DNA from: Microlunatus kandeliicorticis
GTDB taxonomy: Bacteria > Actinomycetota > Actinomycetes > Propionibacteriales > Propionibacteriaceae
Direction of reading: 5' to 3'
NCBI RefSeq assembly: GCF_014137855.1
Contig: NZ_JACGWT010000003.1
Span: 372,001 to 436,000, forward strand
Length of the DNA stretch: 64,000 nt
Shown here: positions 1 to 8,616 of the stretch, in pieces
How positions within the stretch are numbered: position 1 is the first letter of the stretch
Layout: every line of letters begins with the position of its first letter
Notes under the pieces: generated by a model
The model's database searches: none
The model's input: only the letters and a program-made list of their open reading frames with translations
What the model was told of the DNA's origin: nothing
Program-made: the position numbers and the translations under genes

Positions 1-29
1 GACGCTCGGGGTTGCCGACCCGCCGCGGC

Positions 30-392
30 TCAGCCACCGGGGGTCCAGAGCACGAGCAGGCGCAGGGTCATGGCCAGCACGCCGGCCTCGGCCACCGCGA
101 GCACGGCGGGCGCCCACCGCGAGCGGTCGGTGAGGGCCCAGACCGTGGCCAGCGGGAGCAGCACCAGGATGCCGATCAGGTAGCCGACCGTGGTCGCGTA
201 CTCGGCCGGGCGGAAGCCGCCGGCCAGCCGGACGAACCCGATCACCGACTGGACCAGGGTGACCAGCTCGGACAGCGCGACCCAGCCGAGCAGCGCCCAG
301 CTGGTGGTCCGGTTCCGTGCGGTGCTGATCACCGCCCAGACCACCCCGACCGCGGCGACGGCGATCACCGCGTAGGCCAACCCGTCGATCAA
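30..392 (-). CDS. four-helix hypothetical membrane protein
   Basis: A 120-residue protein made almost entirely of four hydrophobic segments (about residues 2-21, 33-58, 66-88 and 94-117) joined by short charged loops, so it should be an integral membrane protein. I chose the TTG start because a GGGGA motif lies about six bases upstream and the first helix follows at once. The frame stays open further upstream, but that part is arginine- and serine-rich and reads like an antisense shadow. I do not recognise the family and assign no function. The gene runs towards the left edge of the window, so its operon partners cannot be judged. Confidence 0.55.
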   Translation of the reverse strand: MIDGLAYAVIAVAAVGVVWAVISTARNRTTSWALLGWVALSELVTLVQSVIGFVRLAGGFRPAEYATTVGYLIGILVLLPLATVWALTDRSRWAPAVLAVAEAGVLAMTLRLLVLWTPGG

Positions 393-567
393 CGCACTCC
401 CCTTCTGCCCACCGTCCCGAGCCGGACGCCGCGGTGTCCCGCGTGCGGTCGAGCCGAGCGTAGTCACCGGGGCCAGATCCACCCGCCCGCCGGTACGACC
501 GCGGGATGAGGCGGACGTACGCCGCGGGCCGATGCGGCGGCCCGCGGACCGCGCCAGGGTGGAGCCC

Positions 568-918
568 GTGACCAGCGCGCTCCTCGACCGCCACCCCGCC
601 GACCGCACGCCCTCCGCGATGACTGCCGCAATGACCCCCGCGATGAACACCGACAGCGGACGGCGTCGGGTCCCGCACCGCGGCCGGCGCTGGGCCGCGC
701 CGCTCGGTGCGCTGCTGGCCGTCGCGCTGCTGATCGGCTTCGTGGCGGCCGGGGCCTCGCGGATGGTCGAGGTGACCGCCCCGGACCGCGCGCCCGCCGC
801 CGCCCTCGCGACTGCGACCCACCACCACCGGCCGGCCGGGTACGGCGCTTCGCTGTGGCCGCTCGGCTTCACCGTGCACTGGAACGACGGCACCGACGAG
901 ACCCACCTCTGGTGGTGA
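568..918 (+). CDS. hypothetical single-pass membrane protein
   Basis: A 116-residue protein with a basic N-terminal half, one hydrophobic segment (WAAPLGALLAVALLIGFVAA, about residues 46-65) and a short outer domain with a His cluster (THHHRP) and the C-terminal end ETHLWW. The GTG start has GGTGGAG four bases upstream. The layout suggests a membrane-anchored protein with a small extracytoplasmic tail. No family is recognised. It lies between a divergent membrane-protein gene and a NUDIX gene 33 bases downstream, which might share its transcript. Confidence 0.45.
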   Translation: MTSALLDRHPADRTPSAMTAAMTPAMNTDSGRRRVPHRGRRWAAPLGALLAVALLIGFVAAGASRMVEVTAPDRAPAAALATATHHHRPAGYGASLWPLGFTVHWNDGTDETHLWW

Positions 919-951
919 ACGACCCCGCGGCCGCTCCGGCATGATGACGGG

Positions 952-1638
952 GTGCGGGTGCTCGGACAGGACGGCGACGGGACGACGGTGGCCGACTTCC
1001 GGCTCGAGCACGGGGACGACCCGGTCCGCGCGCTGGCCCGGCTCGGCTGGGCGACCGACCACCCCGAGCGCGCCACCCGCGACGCCGACGACCTCGTCCT
1101 CGCGCTGCGGGTCCGTCCCGCCGCCCCGACGCCGCCCGAACGGGCCCGGGCGCACGTCCGGCGCGACCGCGACGTCCCCGCCGACGCCGTCCCGGTGGTC
1201 CACCAGCGCGCCGCCGCCTACGCGGTGGTGATCTCGGACCGCGGTCTGCTGGCCACCACCTTCTCCGCACTCACCGCCGCCGGCGGCCGCTGGGGCCTGC
1301 CCGGCGGCGGGATCGACCCCGGCGAGCAGCCGGCCGACGCGGCCGTCCGCGAGGTCCACGAGGAGACCAGCCAGGACGTCGAGGCCGAGGGCCTCGCCTA
1401 CGTCGACACCGACCACTGGATCGGTCGCAGCCCGCGCGGCGTGATCGAGGACTACCACGCGGTCCGGCTGGTCTACCGGGCGCGCTGCCCCGCGCCGACC
1501 GACCCGGTGGTGCTGGACGTCGGCGGGACCACCGAGACCGCCCGCTGGATCCCCCTCGACGGCTGGGCGGACCTCGACTGGGCCTGGGGTTCGCGACGGG
1601 TCCTGCAGGTGCTGCTCGACCCGTCCGCCCGGCGCTGA
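952..1638 (+). CDS. NUDIX hydrolase
   Basis: A 228-residue protein with a NUDIX box near residues 119-141 (GGIDPGEQPADAAVREVHEE). NUDIX enzymes hydrolyse nucleoside diphosphates linked to another group, using Mg2+ held by the REVxEE helix. All acidic residues of the box are present, but the glycine that normally follows the box (REUXEEXGU) is a serine here (EETSQD). About 85 residues precede the domain and carry no motif I recognise. The substrate cannot be predicted. The gene runs tail-to-tail with the cystathionine beta-synthase gene, only six bases away. Confidence 0.85.
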   Translation: MRVLGQDGDGTTVADFRLEHGDDPVRALARLGWATDHPERATRDADDLVLALRVRPAAPTPPERARAHVRRDRDVPADAVPVVHQRAAAYAVVISDRGLLATTFSALTAAGGRWGLPGGGIDPGEQPADAAVREVHEETSQDVEAEGLAYVDTDHWIGRSPRGVIEDYHAVRLVYRARCPAPTDPVVLDVGGTTETARWIPLDGWADLDWAWGSRRVLQVLLDPSARR

Positions 1639-1644
1639 GCCGGC

Positions 1645-3012
1645 CTAGCGGACGTCGCCGAGCAGGTCCTGCCGGGTGAGCACCCCGGCGGGCTTGCCGT
1701 CGTCGAGCACCAGCAGTGCGTCCTGCTCGGCCAGCGCGCCGACCGCGGCGTCCACCGGCTCGCTGGCCCCCAGGGTGGGCAGGGGCGGCTCCATCACCGA
1801 CTCGACCGCGTCGGCCGGCCGCGCGGTCCGCCCGAACAGCGCTCCCAGCAGCCCGCGCTCGCTCACCGAGCCGACCACCTCGGCCGCCATCACCGGCGGC
1901 TCGGCCCGCACCACCGGCATCTGCGAGACGCCGTACTCGCGCAGGATCTCCACCGCCTCGGCGATGGTCTCGTTGGGGTGGGTGTGCACCAGCGCGGGCA
2001 GGTCGCCGCGCTTCTCCCGCAGCACGTCGCCGATCACCCGGACCGCCCCCTCGGGGCGGGCGGAGAAGCCGTAGCGGGCCAGCCAGCCGTCGTTGAAGAT
2101 CTTGGTCAGGTAGCCCCGCCCGGAGTCCGGCAGCAGCACCACCACCACGTCGTCGGGGCCGAGCTCCCCGGCCAGCCGGAGCGCGGCCACGGTGGCCATC
2201 CCGCACGAGCCGCCGACCAGCAGCGCCTCCTCGCGGGCCAGCCGCCGGGTCATCGCGAAGCTGTCGGCGTCGCTGACCTCGATCACCCGATCGCAGACGC
2301 CGCGGTCGTAGGCAGTGGGCCAGAAGTCCTCGCCGACGCCCTCGACCAGATAGGGCCGCCCGCTGCCGCCGGAGTAGACCGACCCCGACGGGTCCGCGCC
2401 GATCACCTGGACCCGGCCGCCCGACACCTCCTTGAGGTAGCGGCCGGTGCCGCTGATCGTCCCCCCGGTGCCGATCCCGGCGACGAAGTGGGTGATCCGG
2501 CCCTCGGTCTGCTCCCAGATCTCGGGCCCGGTGGTCTCGTAGTGGCTCAGTGGGTTGTTCGGGTTGCTGTACTGGTCCGGCTTCCAGGCGCCCTCGATCT
2601 CGCGGACCAGCCGGTCCGAGGTCGAGTAGTAGGAGTCCGGGTGGTCAGGGTCCACCGCGGTCGGGCAGACCACCACCTCCGCTCCGTAGGCGGCCAGCAC
2701 GTTCCGCTTGTCCTCGCTGACCTTGTCGGGGCAGACGAACACGCAGTGGTAGCCCTTGGCCTGGGCCACGATGGCCAGCCCCACCCCGGTGTTGCCGCTG
2801 GTCGGTTCGACGATCGTGCCGCCCGGGCGCAGCGACCCGTCGCGCTCGGCCGCCTCGATCATCCGGACCGCGATCCGGTCCTTCACCGAACCACCCGGGT
2901 TGAGGTACTCGACCTTGGCCAGCACCAACGGGGCCAGCCCGTCGGTGACCCGGGAGAGCCGGACCAGCGGGGTGTTGCCGACCAACTCGATCAGCGACTC
3001 GACGTAACGCAC
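1645..3012 (-). CDS. cbs: cystathionine beta-synthase with C-terminal CBS pair
   Basis: A 455-residue PLP enzyme of fold type II. Lys44 in NPGGSVKDR is the expected Schiff-base lysine, the substrate loop EPTSGNTG is present, and GTGGTISGTG binds the PLP phosphate. The last 120 residues or so form two CBS motifs (around VHTHPNETIAEAVEIL and EPVDAAVGALAEQDAL). Such enzymes condense serine or O-acetylserine with homocysteine in reverse transsulfuration; the CBS pair usually senses an adenosyl ligand. The start is GTG with no strong ribosome binding site. A simple cysteine synthase is less likely because of the C-terminal CBS domains. Confidence 0.9.
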   Translation of the reverse strand: MRYVESLIELVGNTPLVRLSRVTDGLAPLVLAKVEYLNPGGSVKDRIAVRMIEAAERDGSLRPGGTIVEPTSGNTGVGLAIVAQAKGYHCVFVCPDKVSEDKRNVLAAYGAEVVVCPTAVDPDHPDSYYSTSDRLVREIEGAWKPDQYSNPNNPLSHYETTGPEIWEQTEGRITHFVAGIGTGGTISGTGRYLKEVSGGRVQVIGADPSGSVYSGGSGRPYLVEGVGEDFWPTAYDRGVCDRVIEVSDADSFAMTRRLAREEALLVGGSCGMATVAALRLAGELGPDDVVVVLLPDSGRGYLTKIFNDGWLARYGFSARPEGAVRVIGDVLREKRGDLPALVHTHPNETIAEAVEILREYGVSQMPVVRAEPPVMAAEVVGSVSERGLLGALFGRTARPADAVESVMEPPLPTLGASEPVDAAVGALAEQDALLVLDDGKPAGVLTRQDLLGDVR

Positions 3013-3087
3013 GGGCCGAGCCTAGAGGGCGGTCCCGCTCCCCGGGATCACGAAGTCCCTGGAACGACGACAGCCCGGGAACGACGA

Positions 3088-3116
3088 AGGCCGCCACCCC
3101 CGAGGGGCGGCGGCCT
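3088..3116 (-). terminator. hairpin downstream of the Bax-inhibitor-1 gene
   Basis: AGGCCGCC and GGCGGCCT form an 8-bp perfect stem, with a further CCCC/GGGG pairing around a CGA loop inside it. It starts 22 bases after the stop codon of the minus-strand gene. There is no T-tract, which is usual for actinobacterial terminators. Confidence 0.65.
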
Positions 3117-3137
3117 CCGGCCGTCAGGACGACGCGC

Positions 3138-4016
3138 TCAGCGGCGGATGTAGGACAGCAGCCGCAGGATCTCGACGTAGAGCCAGACCATGGTCACGGT
3201 CAGGCCGAACGCCCCGCGCCAGGACTCGCTGGCCGGCGCACCCATGGCGACCCCGCGCTCGATGTAGTCGAAGTCGAGCACCAGGTTGAGCACGGCGAGC
3301 ACCACGCCGACCGCCGAGACCAGGATCATCAGCGGGCTGATCGCACCGGTCACGCCGCCGACCAGCCCGAGCCGGGCGCCGAACAGCGAGAACACGAAGT
3401 TGATCAGCATGGCCACCGCGAAACCGATGGTGGACAGGAAGACGATCTTGCGGAACTTCGGGGTGACCCGGATGTTGAAGATCTTGTACGCGGCCAGGGT
3501 GACGCCGGCGGCCGCGAAGGTGCCGATCACCGCCTGGACGACGATCCCGTCGTAGAAGGACTCGAAGACCTTGCTCAGCATGCCGATGAAGACGCCCTCG
3601 ATGATCGCGTAGGCGAACACCAGCGGCGGGCTGACCCGGCGACGGAACGAGACGATCATGACCGCGACGAAACCGACCAGCGCCGACAGCACCAGGGCGG
3701 GCAGCATCAGGCTGACCGGGATCAGCAGCCACGACACGGCCGCGGACAGCATCAGCAGGCCCAGCACGATCGCGGTCTTGGTGATCACGTCGTCGAAGGT
3801 CATCCGGGCGCCGGAGTCGACCGGGCCCGAGCCGTAGGGCGTGCCCAGCTGCTGGCCGTAGGGGTCGTACTGCTGGCCGTAGCCCGGCTGGCCGTAGCCC
3901 TGCGGGGCGAACTGCTGGCCGTATCCCTGGCCATATCCCTGGCCGTACTGCTGGCCCGGGGCTGCCGGCGTGAACGCGTCCTTCTTGGAGAGGATCGGGT
4001 TCGAACTGCGCAACAT
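3138..4016 (-). CDS. Bax inhibitor-1/YccA-family membrane protein
   Basis: A 292-residue protein with two parts. Residues 1 to about 65 are a low-complexity cytoplasmic tail of repeated YGQ/GYGQ units. The rest holds about seven hydrophobic helices ending in a short basic tail, matching the actinobacterial Bax1-I/YccA-like (DUF4870-free) family. Members are integral membrane proteins linked to Ca2+ leak and stress tolerance; the bacterial role is not settled. The ATG at 4016 is preferred over an in-frame TTG one codon upstream because AGGAGG stands six bases before it. A strong hairpin follows the stop, so the gene is probably monocistronic. Confidence 0.85.
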   Translation of the reverse strand: MLRSSNPILSKKDAFTPAAPGQQYGQGYGQGYGQQFAPQGYGQPGYGQQYDPYGQQLGTPYGSGPVDSGARMTFDDVITKTAIVLGLLMLSAAVSWLLIPVSLMLPALVLSALVGFVAVMIVSFRRRVSPPLVFAYAIIEGVFIGMLSKVFESFYDGIVVQAVIGTFAAAGVTLAAYKIFNIRVTPKFRKIVFLSTIGFAVAMLINFVFSLFGARLGLVGGVTGAISPLMILVSAVGVVLAVLNLVLDFDYIERGVAMGAPASESWRGAFGLTVTMVWLYVEILRLLSYIRR

Positions 4017-4116
4017 CAAGGTCCTCCTGGTCGCTGAGCTGGATTGCTCGCTCCTCCAGTGTAGGTGCGGGAGCCGGTCCGGCCGCCGCCTCCGAACCTG
4101 TCGGTTCGCTGTGAGA

Positions 4117-4824
4117 TCAGCCCACCGGGTGCGGTCCGGCCGCCCCGGCCGCCGTCACCACCGCCTGGTGACCGGGCAGCAACGAGCGCAGCCCGTGGAC
4201 CAGGTCGGCGACCGACGCGTCGAGATCGAGCTCGGGTCGGCGGCCGGGCTCGACGCCCTCCGCGCCCCAGCCGCCCGGCTCGGCGGTGCGCCCGAGCACG
4301 CGGTGGAAGGTGACCACGCCGTGGATCATCGCCAGCAACGGCACGGCCAGCAGGTCGCCGCGCTCGATGCCGGCGTCGAGCAGCAGCTGGGCGAGCTGGT
4401 CCTGCATCCCCGCGACGCTGGCCGCCGCCGCGGCCGCCAGCTCCGGACGGTGCGCGGCCTGCAGACAGATCTCCCAGAACGTGAAGGGTTCGGTGCCGTA
4501 GAGCCAGATCAGCCCGCGGGCGACGTCGTCGACGGAGGCCATCCAGTCCGCCACGCTGGACCCCACCGGCGGCAGGGTGGCGAGCATCTCGCCGACCCGC
4601 TCGTGCCGGCGCACGCGCAGCTCCTCGATCGCCTCACCCAGCAGGTTGTCGAAGCCGCCGAAGAGGAAGCGCACCGACTCGTGGCTGACCCCGCACCGCA
4701 GCACCACGAGGTCGAGCGTGGTGTCGTGGAGACCCTGGGTGGTGAGCAACTGGACCGTGGTGTCGAGCAGCCGGTCGCGGCGCTCGGAGACCACACCCAC
4801 CAGCCGCGGGTCTCCGGGTTCCAT
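4117..4824 (-). CDS. TetR-type transcriptional regulator
   Basis: A 235-residue protein. Residues about 10-60 fit a TetR helix-turn-helix (RDRLLDTTVQLLTTQGLHDT, then GVSHESVRFLFGG), followed by an all-helical ligand domain. The HTH departs from the common pattern (VSHESVRFLFGGFDNLL in place of the usual VSxxxxYxHFxxKxxL), so it is a divergent member. The ATG start has TAAGG six bases upstream and ends a frame that is otherwise open back into the tRNA gene. The palindrome just upstream suggests autoregulation. Its target is unknown; the adjacent divergent gene beyond the tRNA encodes a secreted esterase-like protein. Confidence 0.75.
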   Translation of the reverse strand: MEPGDPRLVGVVSERRDRLLDTTVQLLTTQGLHDTTLDLVVLRCGVSHESVRFLFGGFDNLLGEAIEELRVRRHERVGEMLATLPPVGSSVADWMASVDDVARGLIWLYGTEPFTFWEICLQAAHRPELAAAAAASVAGMQDQLAQLLLDAGIERGDLLAVPLLAMIHGVVTFHRVLGRTAEPGGWGAEGVEPGRRPELDLDASVADLVHGLRSLLPGHQAVVTAAGAAGPHPVG

Positions 4825-4832
4825 GGCCTTAG

Positions 4833-4845
4833 TTTGGCATCCAAA
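4833..4845. promoter_or_regulatory. inverted repeat TTTGG-CAT-CCAAA, candidate TetR operator
   Basis: A perfect 5-bp inverted repeat with a 3-bp spacer in an unusually AT-rich stretch, centred about 15 bases upstream of the TetR ATG. Position and symmetry fit an operator that overlaps the promoter and allows self-repression. This is an inference; no second copy was noticed nearby. Confidence 0.4.
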
Positions 4846-4973
4846 ACGATCAATCGCGCATGCCGGATGCGCGGACGGGACGCCGGGCGAAGCACTTTCA
4901 GCGCTTGCGCGCCGCGCCGGGCCCTGCACCCTGGTCAGCGCGCGATACGGCCTCGACCGAGGCGCTCGCACCG

Positions 4974-5046
4974 TGCCCCCGATGGGATTCGAACCCATAC
5001 TGGAGCGGGTTTAAGCCACCTGCCTCTGCCGTTGGGCTACGGGGGC
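4974..5046 (-). tRNA. tRNA with anticodon UAA (nominal tRNA-Leu), short variable arm
   Basis: A 73-nt cloverleaf can be folded by hand: acceptor GCCCCCG/CGGGGGC, discriminator A, anticodon stem GGTGG/CCGCT around loop CTTAAAC, five-base variable loop CCAGT, and T arm ATGGG-TTCGAAT-CCCAT. The anticodon is UAA, which reads the leucine codon UUA. The D stem has only three good pairs (GCC/GGC). Normal bacterial tRNA-Leu is class II with a long variable arm, which is absent here, so the charging identity is uncertain although A73 suits leucine. CCA is not encoded. Confidence 0.8.
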
Positions 5047-5140
5047 CCGCTCGGGTCGGGCAGCACGATCGTAGGACGTGCGGTCGGCGTTCGCCTCCCG
5101 GTCACCGGCCGTTCACCGCGGTCTCGTTGGCTCTGCAGCC

Positions 5141-6514
5141 GTGACCGACTCCTCGAAGCGGCGGATCGCCGCCGGCGCGCTCGCCCTCGGGCTGGCCGCC
5201 TCCCTCGCCACGACGACGGCTCCGGCCGCCCCTGCCACGCCGGCCCGGATGACCTCGATGGCGCAGCGCCCGCCGGGCACCGTGTCGCTCCGGGTCTTCA
5301 CCGAGCAGGTGCCGCGGCTGGCGACCTTCGGCGGCGTGGCCGTCGACGGCGACGGCTTCGGCTCGGCGGTCGCCCCCGTCCCCGGGCACCGCGACGAGGT
5401 CTACGGGCTGACCGACCGCGGGCCGAACGTCGACGGCCCCGACGGCAGCAAGATCGAGCCGCTGCCCGACTTCACCCCGGCGATCGGCCGCTTCCGGCTC
5501 CGCGACGGCAGGGCCGAGCTGCTCCAGCGGATCCCGCTGCGGGCCGCCGACGGCACCCCGTACAACGGCCGCGTCAACAGCCAGGCGAGCACCGGCGAGA
5601 CCATCACCGACCTCGACGGACACGTGCTGACCCCCAGCCCCTACGGCTACGACTCCGAGGGCCTGGTCGCGCTCCGCGACGGGACCTTCTGGGTCTCCGA
5701 CGAGTACGGCCCCTTCATCACCCACCTCGACCGGCGCGGGCGGGCCATCGCCCGGCTCTCCCCCTACGACGGGTCGCTGCCCGCCGAGCTGGCCCGCCGC
5801 ACGCCCAACCGCGGGATGGAGGGGCTGACCATCACCCCCGACGGCCGCACCCTGGTGGGGATCATGCAGTCGGCGCTCACCCAGCCCGACGCGGGCAAGC
5901 CCAAGAAGGTCGCGGTGACCCGGATCGTCACCGTCGACCTGCGCAGCCACCGGACCCACGAGTACGCCTTCGTGCTCGACGACCCGAGCGCGAACGACAC
6001 CGCGGTCAGCGAGATCACCGCGCTCTCGGCCACCCGGTTCCTGGTCGACGAGCGGGACGGCGCGTTCGGGCCCGGCGCGTACAAGAAGCTGTGGGAGGTC
6101 GACCTGCGCGGGGCCACCGACATCGGTCCGCGCAGCACCGTCGGTCACTACGACGCGACGAACGGTGGTCTGCTCGTCGACGGCCGCACGGTCGAGGCGA
6201 TCGCGGGCACCGGTGACGTCGCCACCACCACGGCCGCGCTGCGAGCGGCCGGGATCACCCCGGTCAGCCAGAAGCTCCGGCTCGACCTCGGCGCGCTCAC
6301 CGACGCCGTCGACCCCGACGGCGGCTTCTTCGACCACGACAAGATCGAGGGCGTGGCCGTGCTCGACCACGGGCGGACGCTCATCGTCAGCAACGACAGC
6401 GACTTCGGGCTGGGCGGCAGCACCGGCACCACCGCACCGTTCGGGCTGGTGCCCAAGACCACCCCGCAGGGCGGCGTCGACCGCGGTCAGTTCCTGGAGA
6501 TCCGCTTCTCCTGA
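5141..6514 (+). CDS. secreted esterase-like/phytase-like beta-propeller protein
   Basis: A 457-residue exported protein. Residues about 5-40 form a signal peptide (basic SSKRR, hydrophobic AAGALALGLAASLA, then an AP-rich cleavage region). The mature part matches the 'esterase-like activity of phytase' domain family (Pfam PF13449): recurrent blade signatures such as YGLTDRGPNVDG, YDSEGLVAL, SDEYGPFITHLD, RGMEGLTITPDG and DKIEGVAVLDHG. Family members bind Ca2+ and are thought to be secreted phosphoesterases, but the substrate is rarely known. I chose the GTG at 5141 because the signal peptide then starts at the right distance; the frame is open further upstream without a better start. Confidence 0.8.
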   Translation: MTDSSKRRIAAGALALGLAASLATTTAPAAPATPARMTSMAQRPPGTVSLRVFTEQVPRLATFGGVAVDGDGFGSAVAPVPGHRDEVYGLTDRGPNVDGPDGSKIEPLPDFTPAIGRFRLRDGRAELLQRIPLRAADGTPYNGRVNSQASTGETITDLDGHVLTPSPYGYDSEGLVALRDGTFWVSDEYGPFITHLDRRGRAIARLSPYDGSLPAELARRTPNRGMEGLTITPDGRTLVGIMQSALTQPDAGKPKKVAVTRIVTVDLRSHRTHEYAFVLDDPSANDTAVSEITALSATRFLVDERDGAFGPGAYKKLWEVDLRGATDIGPRSTVGHYDATNGGLLVDGRTVEAIAGTGDVATTTAALRAAGITPVSQKLRLDLGALTDAVDPDGGFFDHDKIEGVAVLDHGRTLIVSNDSDFGLGGSTGTTAPFGLVPKTTPQGGVDRGQFLEIRFS

Positions 6515-6551
6515 GCCGCCGGCCCGGGGCGGGTGGCGGGCCGGGGGCCCG

Positions 6552-8366
6552 TCAGCCGCCCTCGGGCTCGCCCTCGTTGCCGGGGGTGGTCGCCGACGGC
6601 AACGGGCTGGGCGGCGCGGTCTGCTCGTTCGACGCGCTGGCGCTCGCCGAGGCCCGGGCCGAGGAGGACACGCCGTCGTCCGGCGTCGCCGAGCCGCTCG
6701 GCGCCGCCTCGCCGGAGGCCTGTCCGCCGGCCTGCCCGGCCTGGCCCGACCCCTGTTGCTCCGCGCCGAGCCTGCGGCGGGTGGACTCGGGGAGTGCGGA
6801 GACGTCGCCGGTGGTGATGCGGCGGTCGACGATGCAGCTGCCGTCGGGCAGGAAGTGGACCGGCTGGACGCCGGTGATCAGGCCGGTGGCGTCGTCGCGG
6901 AAGTAGACGTAGACGTCGGCCTGCTTGCGGGGCGGGCTGAACGGCGTGCTGAACGAGGTGATGATCGGCTGGGCGATGCCGCCGGCGGTGCCCTGCTGCA
7001 GCGCGACCGTCCACGAGCCGTCGGTGTGCGGGATCACGGTGGGCCCGGCCTGGACGTGCATGTGGCCCCAGGCGACCAGCTTGGCCGGCGGGTTCGGCGC
7101 GGTGACGATCGGCTGGGCAGCCAGCGGCTGGTGCACCAGCATCATGTCGACGTCGCGCCCGGCCGCGGTGTTGAGCAGCCGCTGGCCCATCTGCTGCTCG
7201 GTCTCGTTGCGGACCTGGATCCGGGTCAGGCTGAACGGCAGGTTGTACTCCGGGTCGCCGTCGCCGAGGTAGCGGACGCCGCCGACGTCGGCCACCCGGC
7301 CGGTGAGCCCGATCGCGCCGACCCGGGCCATCTGCTCGGCGGTGGTCGGCGAGTCGTGGTTGCCGCGGATGTCGATGAAGGGCCGCTGCGCGGCGATCTC
7401 GCGCTCCTTGGCCACGCAGGCGCGCTCCACCGCGGTGCCGTTCATGGTGTCGTCGCCGGAGCTGAAGACCTGGACCGGGTCGGCGTAGCTGACCACCCGG
7501 CGGATCACCTCGGTCATCGCGATGCTGCAGTGCAGGTCGGAGAAGCCGACGATCCGGCTCTCGCCCGGCTGCGGCGTGGCCAGCCGACTGCTCTGCTTCG
7601 TGAACGAGGCCGAGGCGGTGACGATGTAGTCCTGGATCGCGGCCAGCTGGCGGTCGGCGAGCACCCGGATGCCGTGGATGCCGCGGTCGAGCAGGTCGGC
7701 GAGCAGCGGCGAGTCGACGGCCAGACCGGCGAAGCGGGTCCCGTCGGCCACCGAGACCGGATAGCGCACCTGCTCGGGGTCGGCCGGCACCGGCCGGAGC
7801 GTCGAGGCGACCACGACCAGCACGAGGGTCCCGTAGCCGATCCAGCTCCGCGGGCGCCGGGTGGCCTCGACCAGCCGCGGGCTGAGGTAGTAGCGACGCA
7901 GCCGCCAGACCAGCGCGAGCCCGACCAGCACCAGTTCGGCCCGGACGGCGTTGGTGACCAGTGCGTCGGACAACCGGTCCCGGACGCCGCGGATGGTCTG
8001 GTCGGGGTCGGTGTAGAGCAGCGTGTAGGAGTCGAGCGTCTCGGCGTTGAGCCCGGGCATCGCGGTGCCCGCGCCGCCGGTGCTGCCGCCCAGCCCGCCC
8101 TCGAGGCCGCCGACCTCGACCCGGACGCCGACCGGACCGAACGACTGCGGCAGGTAGGCGTTGCCCAGGGGTCCGAGGTCGAGGTCGACCTCACCGGAGA
8201 AGTTCGTCGAGAACTGCGAGCGCTGCGGGCCGAGGAAGTCGGTCACCGTGGTGTGCGAGACGGCCCAGACGGCGGCCAGCGGGGCGGAGAGCAGTCCGGC
8301 CAGCGCCAGCGCACCGAGGGTGCGCAGCACCCAGTCGGTCCACGGGTGTCGGATCAGACGTCGCAC
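6552..8366 (-). CDS. membrane-anchored metallophosphoesterase
   Basis: A 604-residue protein. An N-terminal helix (about 14-36) and two further hydrophobic segments (about 143-160 and 174-190) anchor it. A calcineurin-like phosphoesterase domain follows with its metal ligands in order: FSDLH (about 272), SGDD (about 303), GNHD (about 336), MLVHQP and GHMH (about 434). The last 65 residues are a Ser/Ala/Pro/Gly-rich tail. The segment between helices 1 and 2 carries a glycine-rich stretch. It should hydrolyse a phosphodiester or phosphomonoester at the membrane; the substrate is unknown. The start is GTG. Confidence 0.85.
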   Translation of the reverse strand: MRRLIRHPWTDWVLRTLGALALAGLLSAPLAAVWAVSHTTVTDFLGPQRSQFSTNFSGEVDLDLGPLGNAYLPQSFGPVGVRVEVGGLEGGLGGSTGGAGTAMPGLNAETLDSYTLLYTDPDQTIRGVRDRLSDALVTNAVRAELVLVGLALVWRLRRYYLSPRLVEATRRPRSWIGYGTLVLVVVASTLRPVPADPEQVRYPVSVADGTRFAGLAVDSPLLADLLDRGIHGIRVLADRQLAAIQDYIVTASASFTKQSSRLATPQPGESRIVGFSDLHCSIAMTEVIRRVVSYADPVQVFSSGDDTMNGTAVERACVAKEREIAAQRPFIDIRGNHDSPTTAEQMARVGAIGLTGRVADVGGVRYLGDGDPEYNLPFSLTRIQVRNETEQQMGQRLLNTAAGRDVDMMLVHQPLAAQPIVTAPNPPAKLVAWGHMHVQAGPTVIPHTDGSWTVALQQGTAGGIAQPIITSFSTPFSPPRKQADVYVYFRDDATGLITGVQPVHFLPDGSCIVDRRITTGDVSALPESTRRRLGAEQQGSGQAGQAGGQASGEAAPSGSATPDDGVSSSARASASASASNEQTAPPSPLPSATTPGNEGEPEGG

Positions 8367-8413
8367 CGGTCCAGGCTACGAAAGACCGGCTCACCGCTCC
8401 TGAGCACGGCGGG

Positions 8414-8600
8414 TCCGGAACGCGCGCTGAGCCGGTCGAGGCGCCCTTCGACAGGCTCGGGGAACGTCGACGGGCTCGGGGCACCGCAGGCCCGGAACGC
8501 GCGCTGAGCCCGTCGAAGCGCCCTTCGACAGGCTCAGGGAACGTCGACGGGCTCAGGGAACGTTCGACGGGCTCAGGGCTTGTGGGGCGGGCTCAGGGCA
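8414..8600. repeat. intergenic repeat cluster, CTTCGACAGGCTCAGGG family
   Basis: Two near-identical copies of about 67 bp (8415-8481 and 8492-8558, 77-bp period) start with CCGGAACGCGCGCTGAGCC and contain GCCCTTCGACAGGCTC and ACGTCGACGGGCTC. Decayed fragments of the final motif follow to 8600. The core is an imperfect palindrome (GAGCC.GTCGAA / TTCGACAGGCTC). The cluster lies between ppx and the metallophosphoesterase gene and has relatives at 28.6 and 52.1 kb. Confidence 0.85.
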
Positions 8601-8616
8601 CGGTGGGCGGCGTCGC

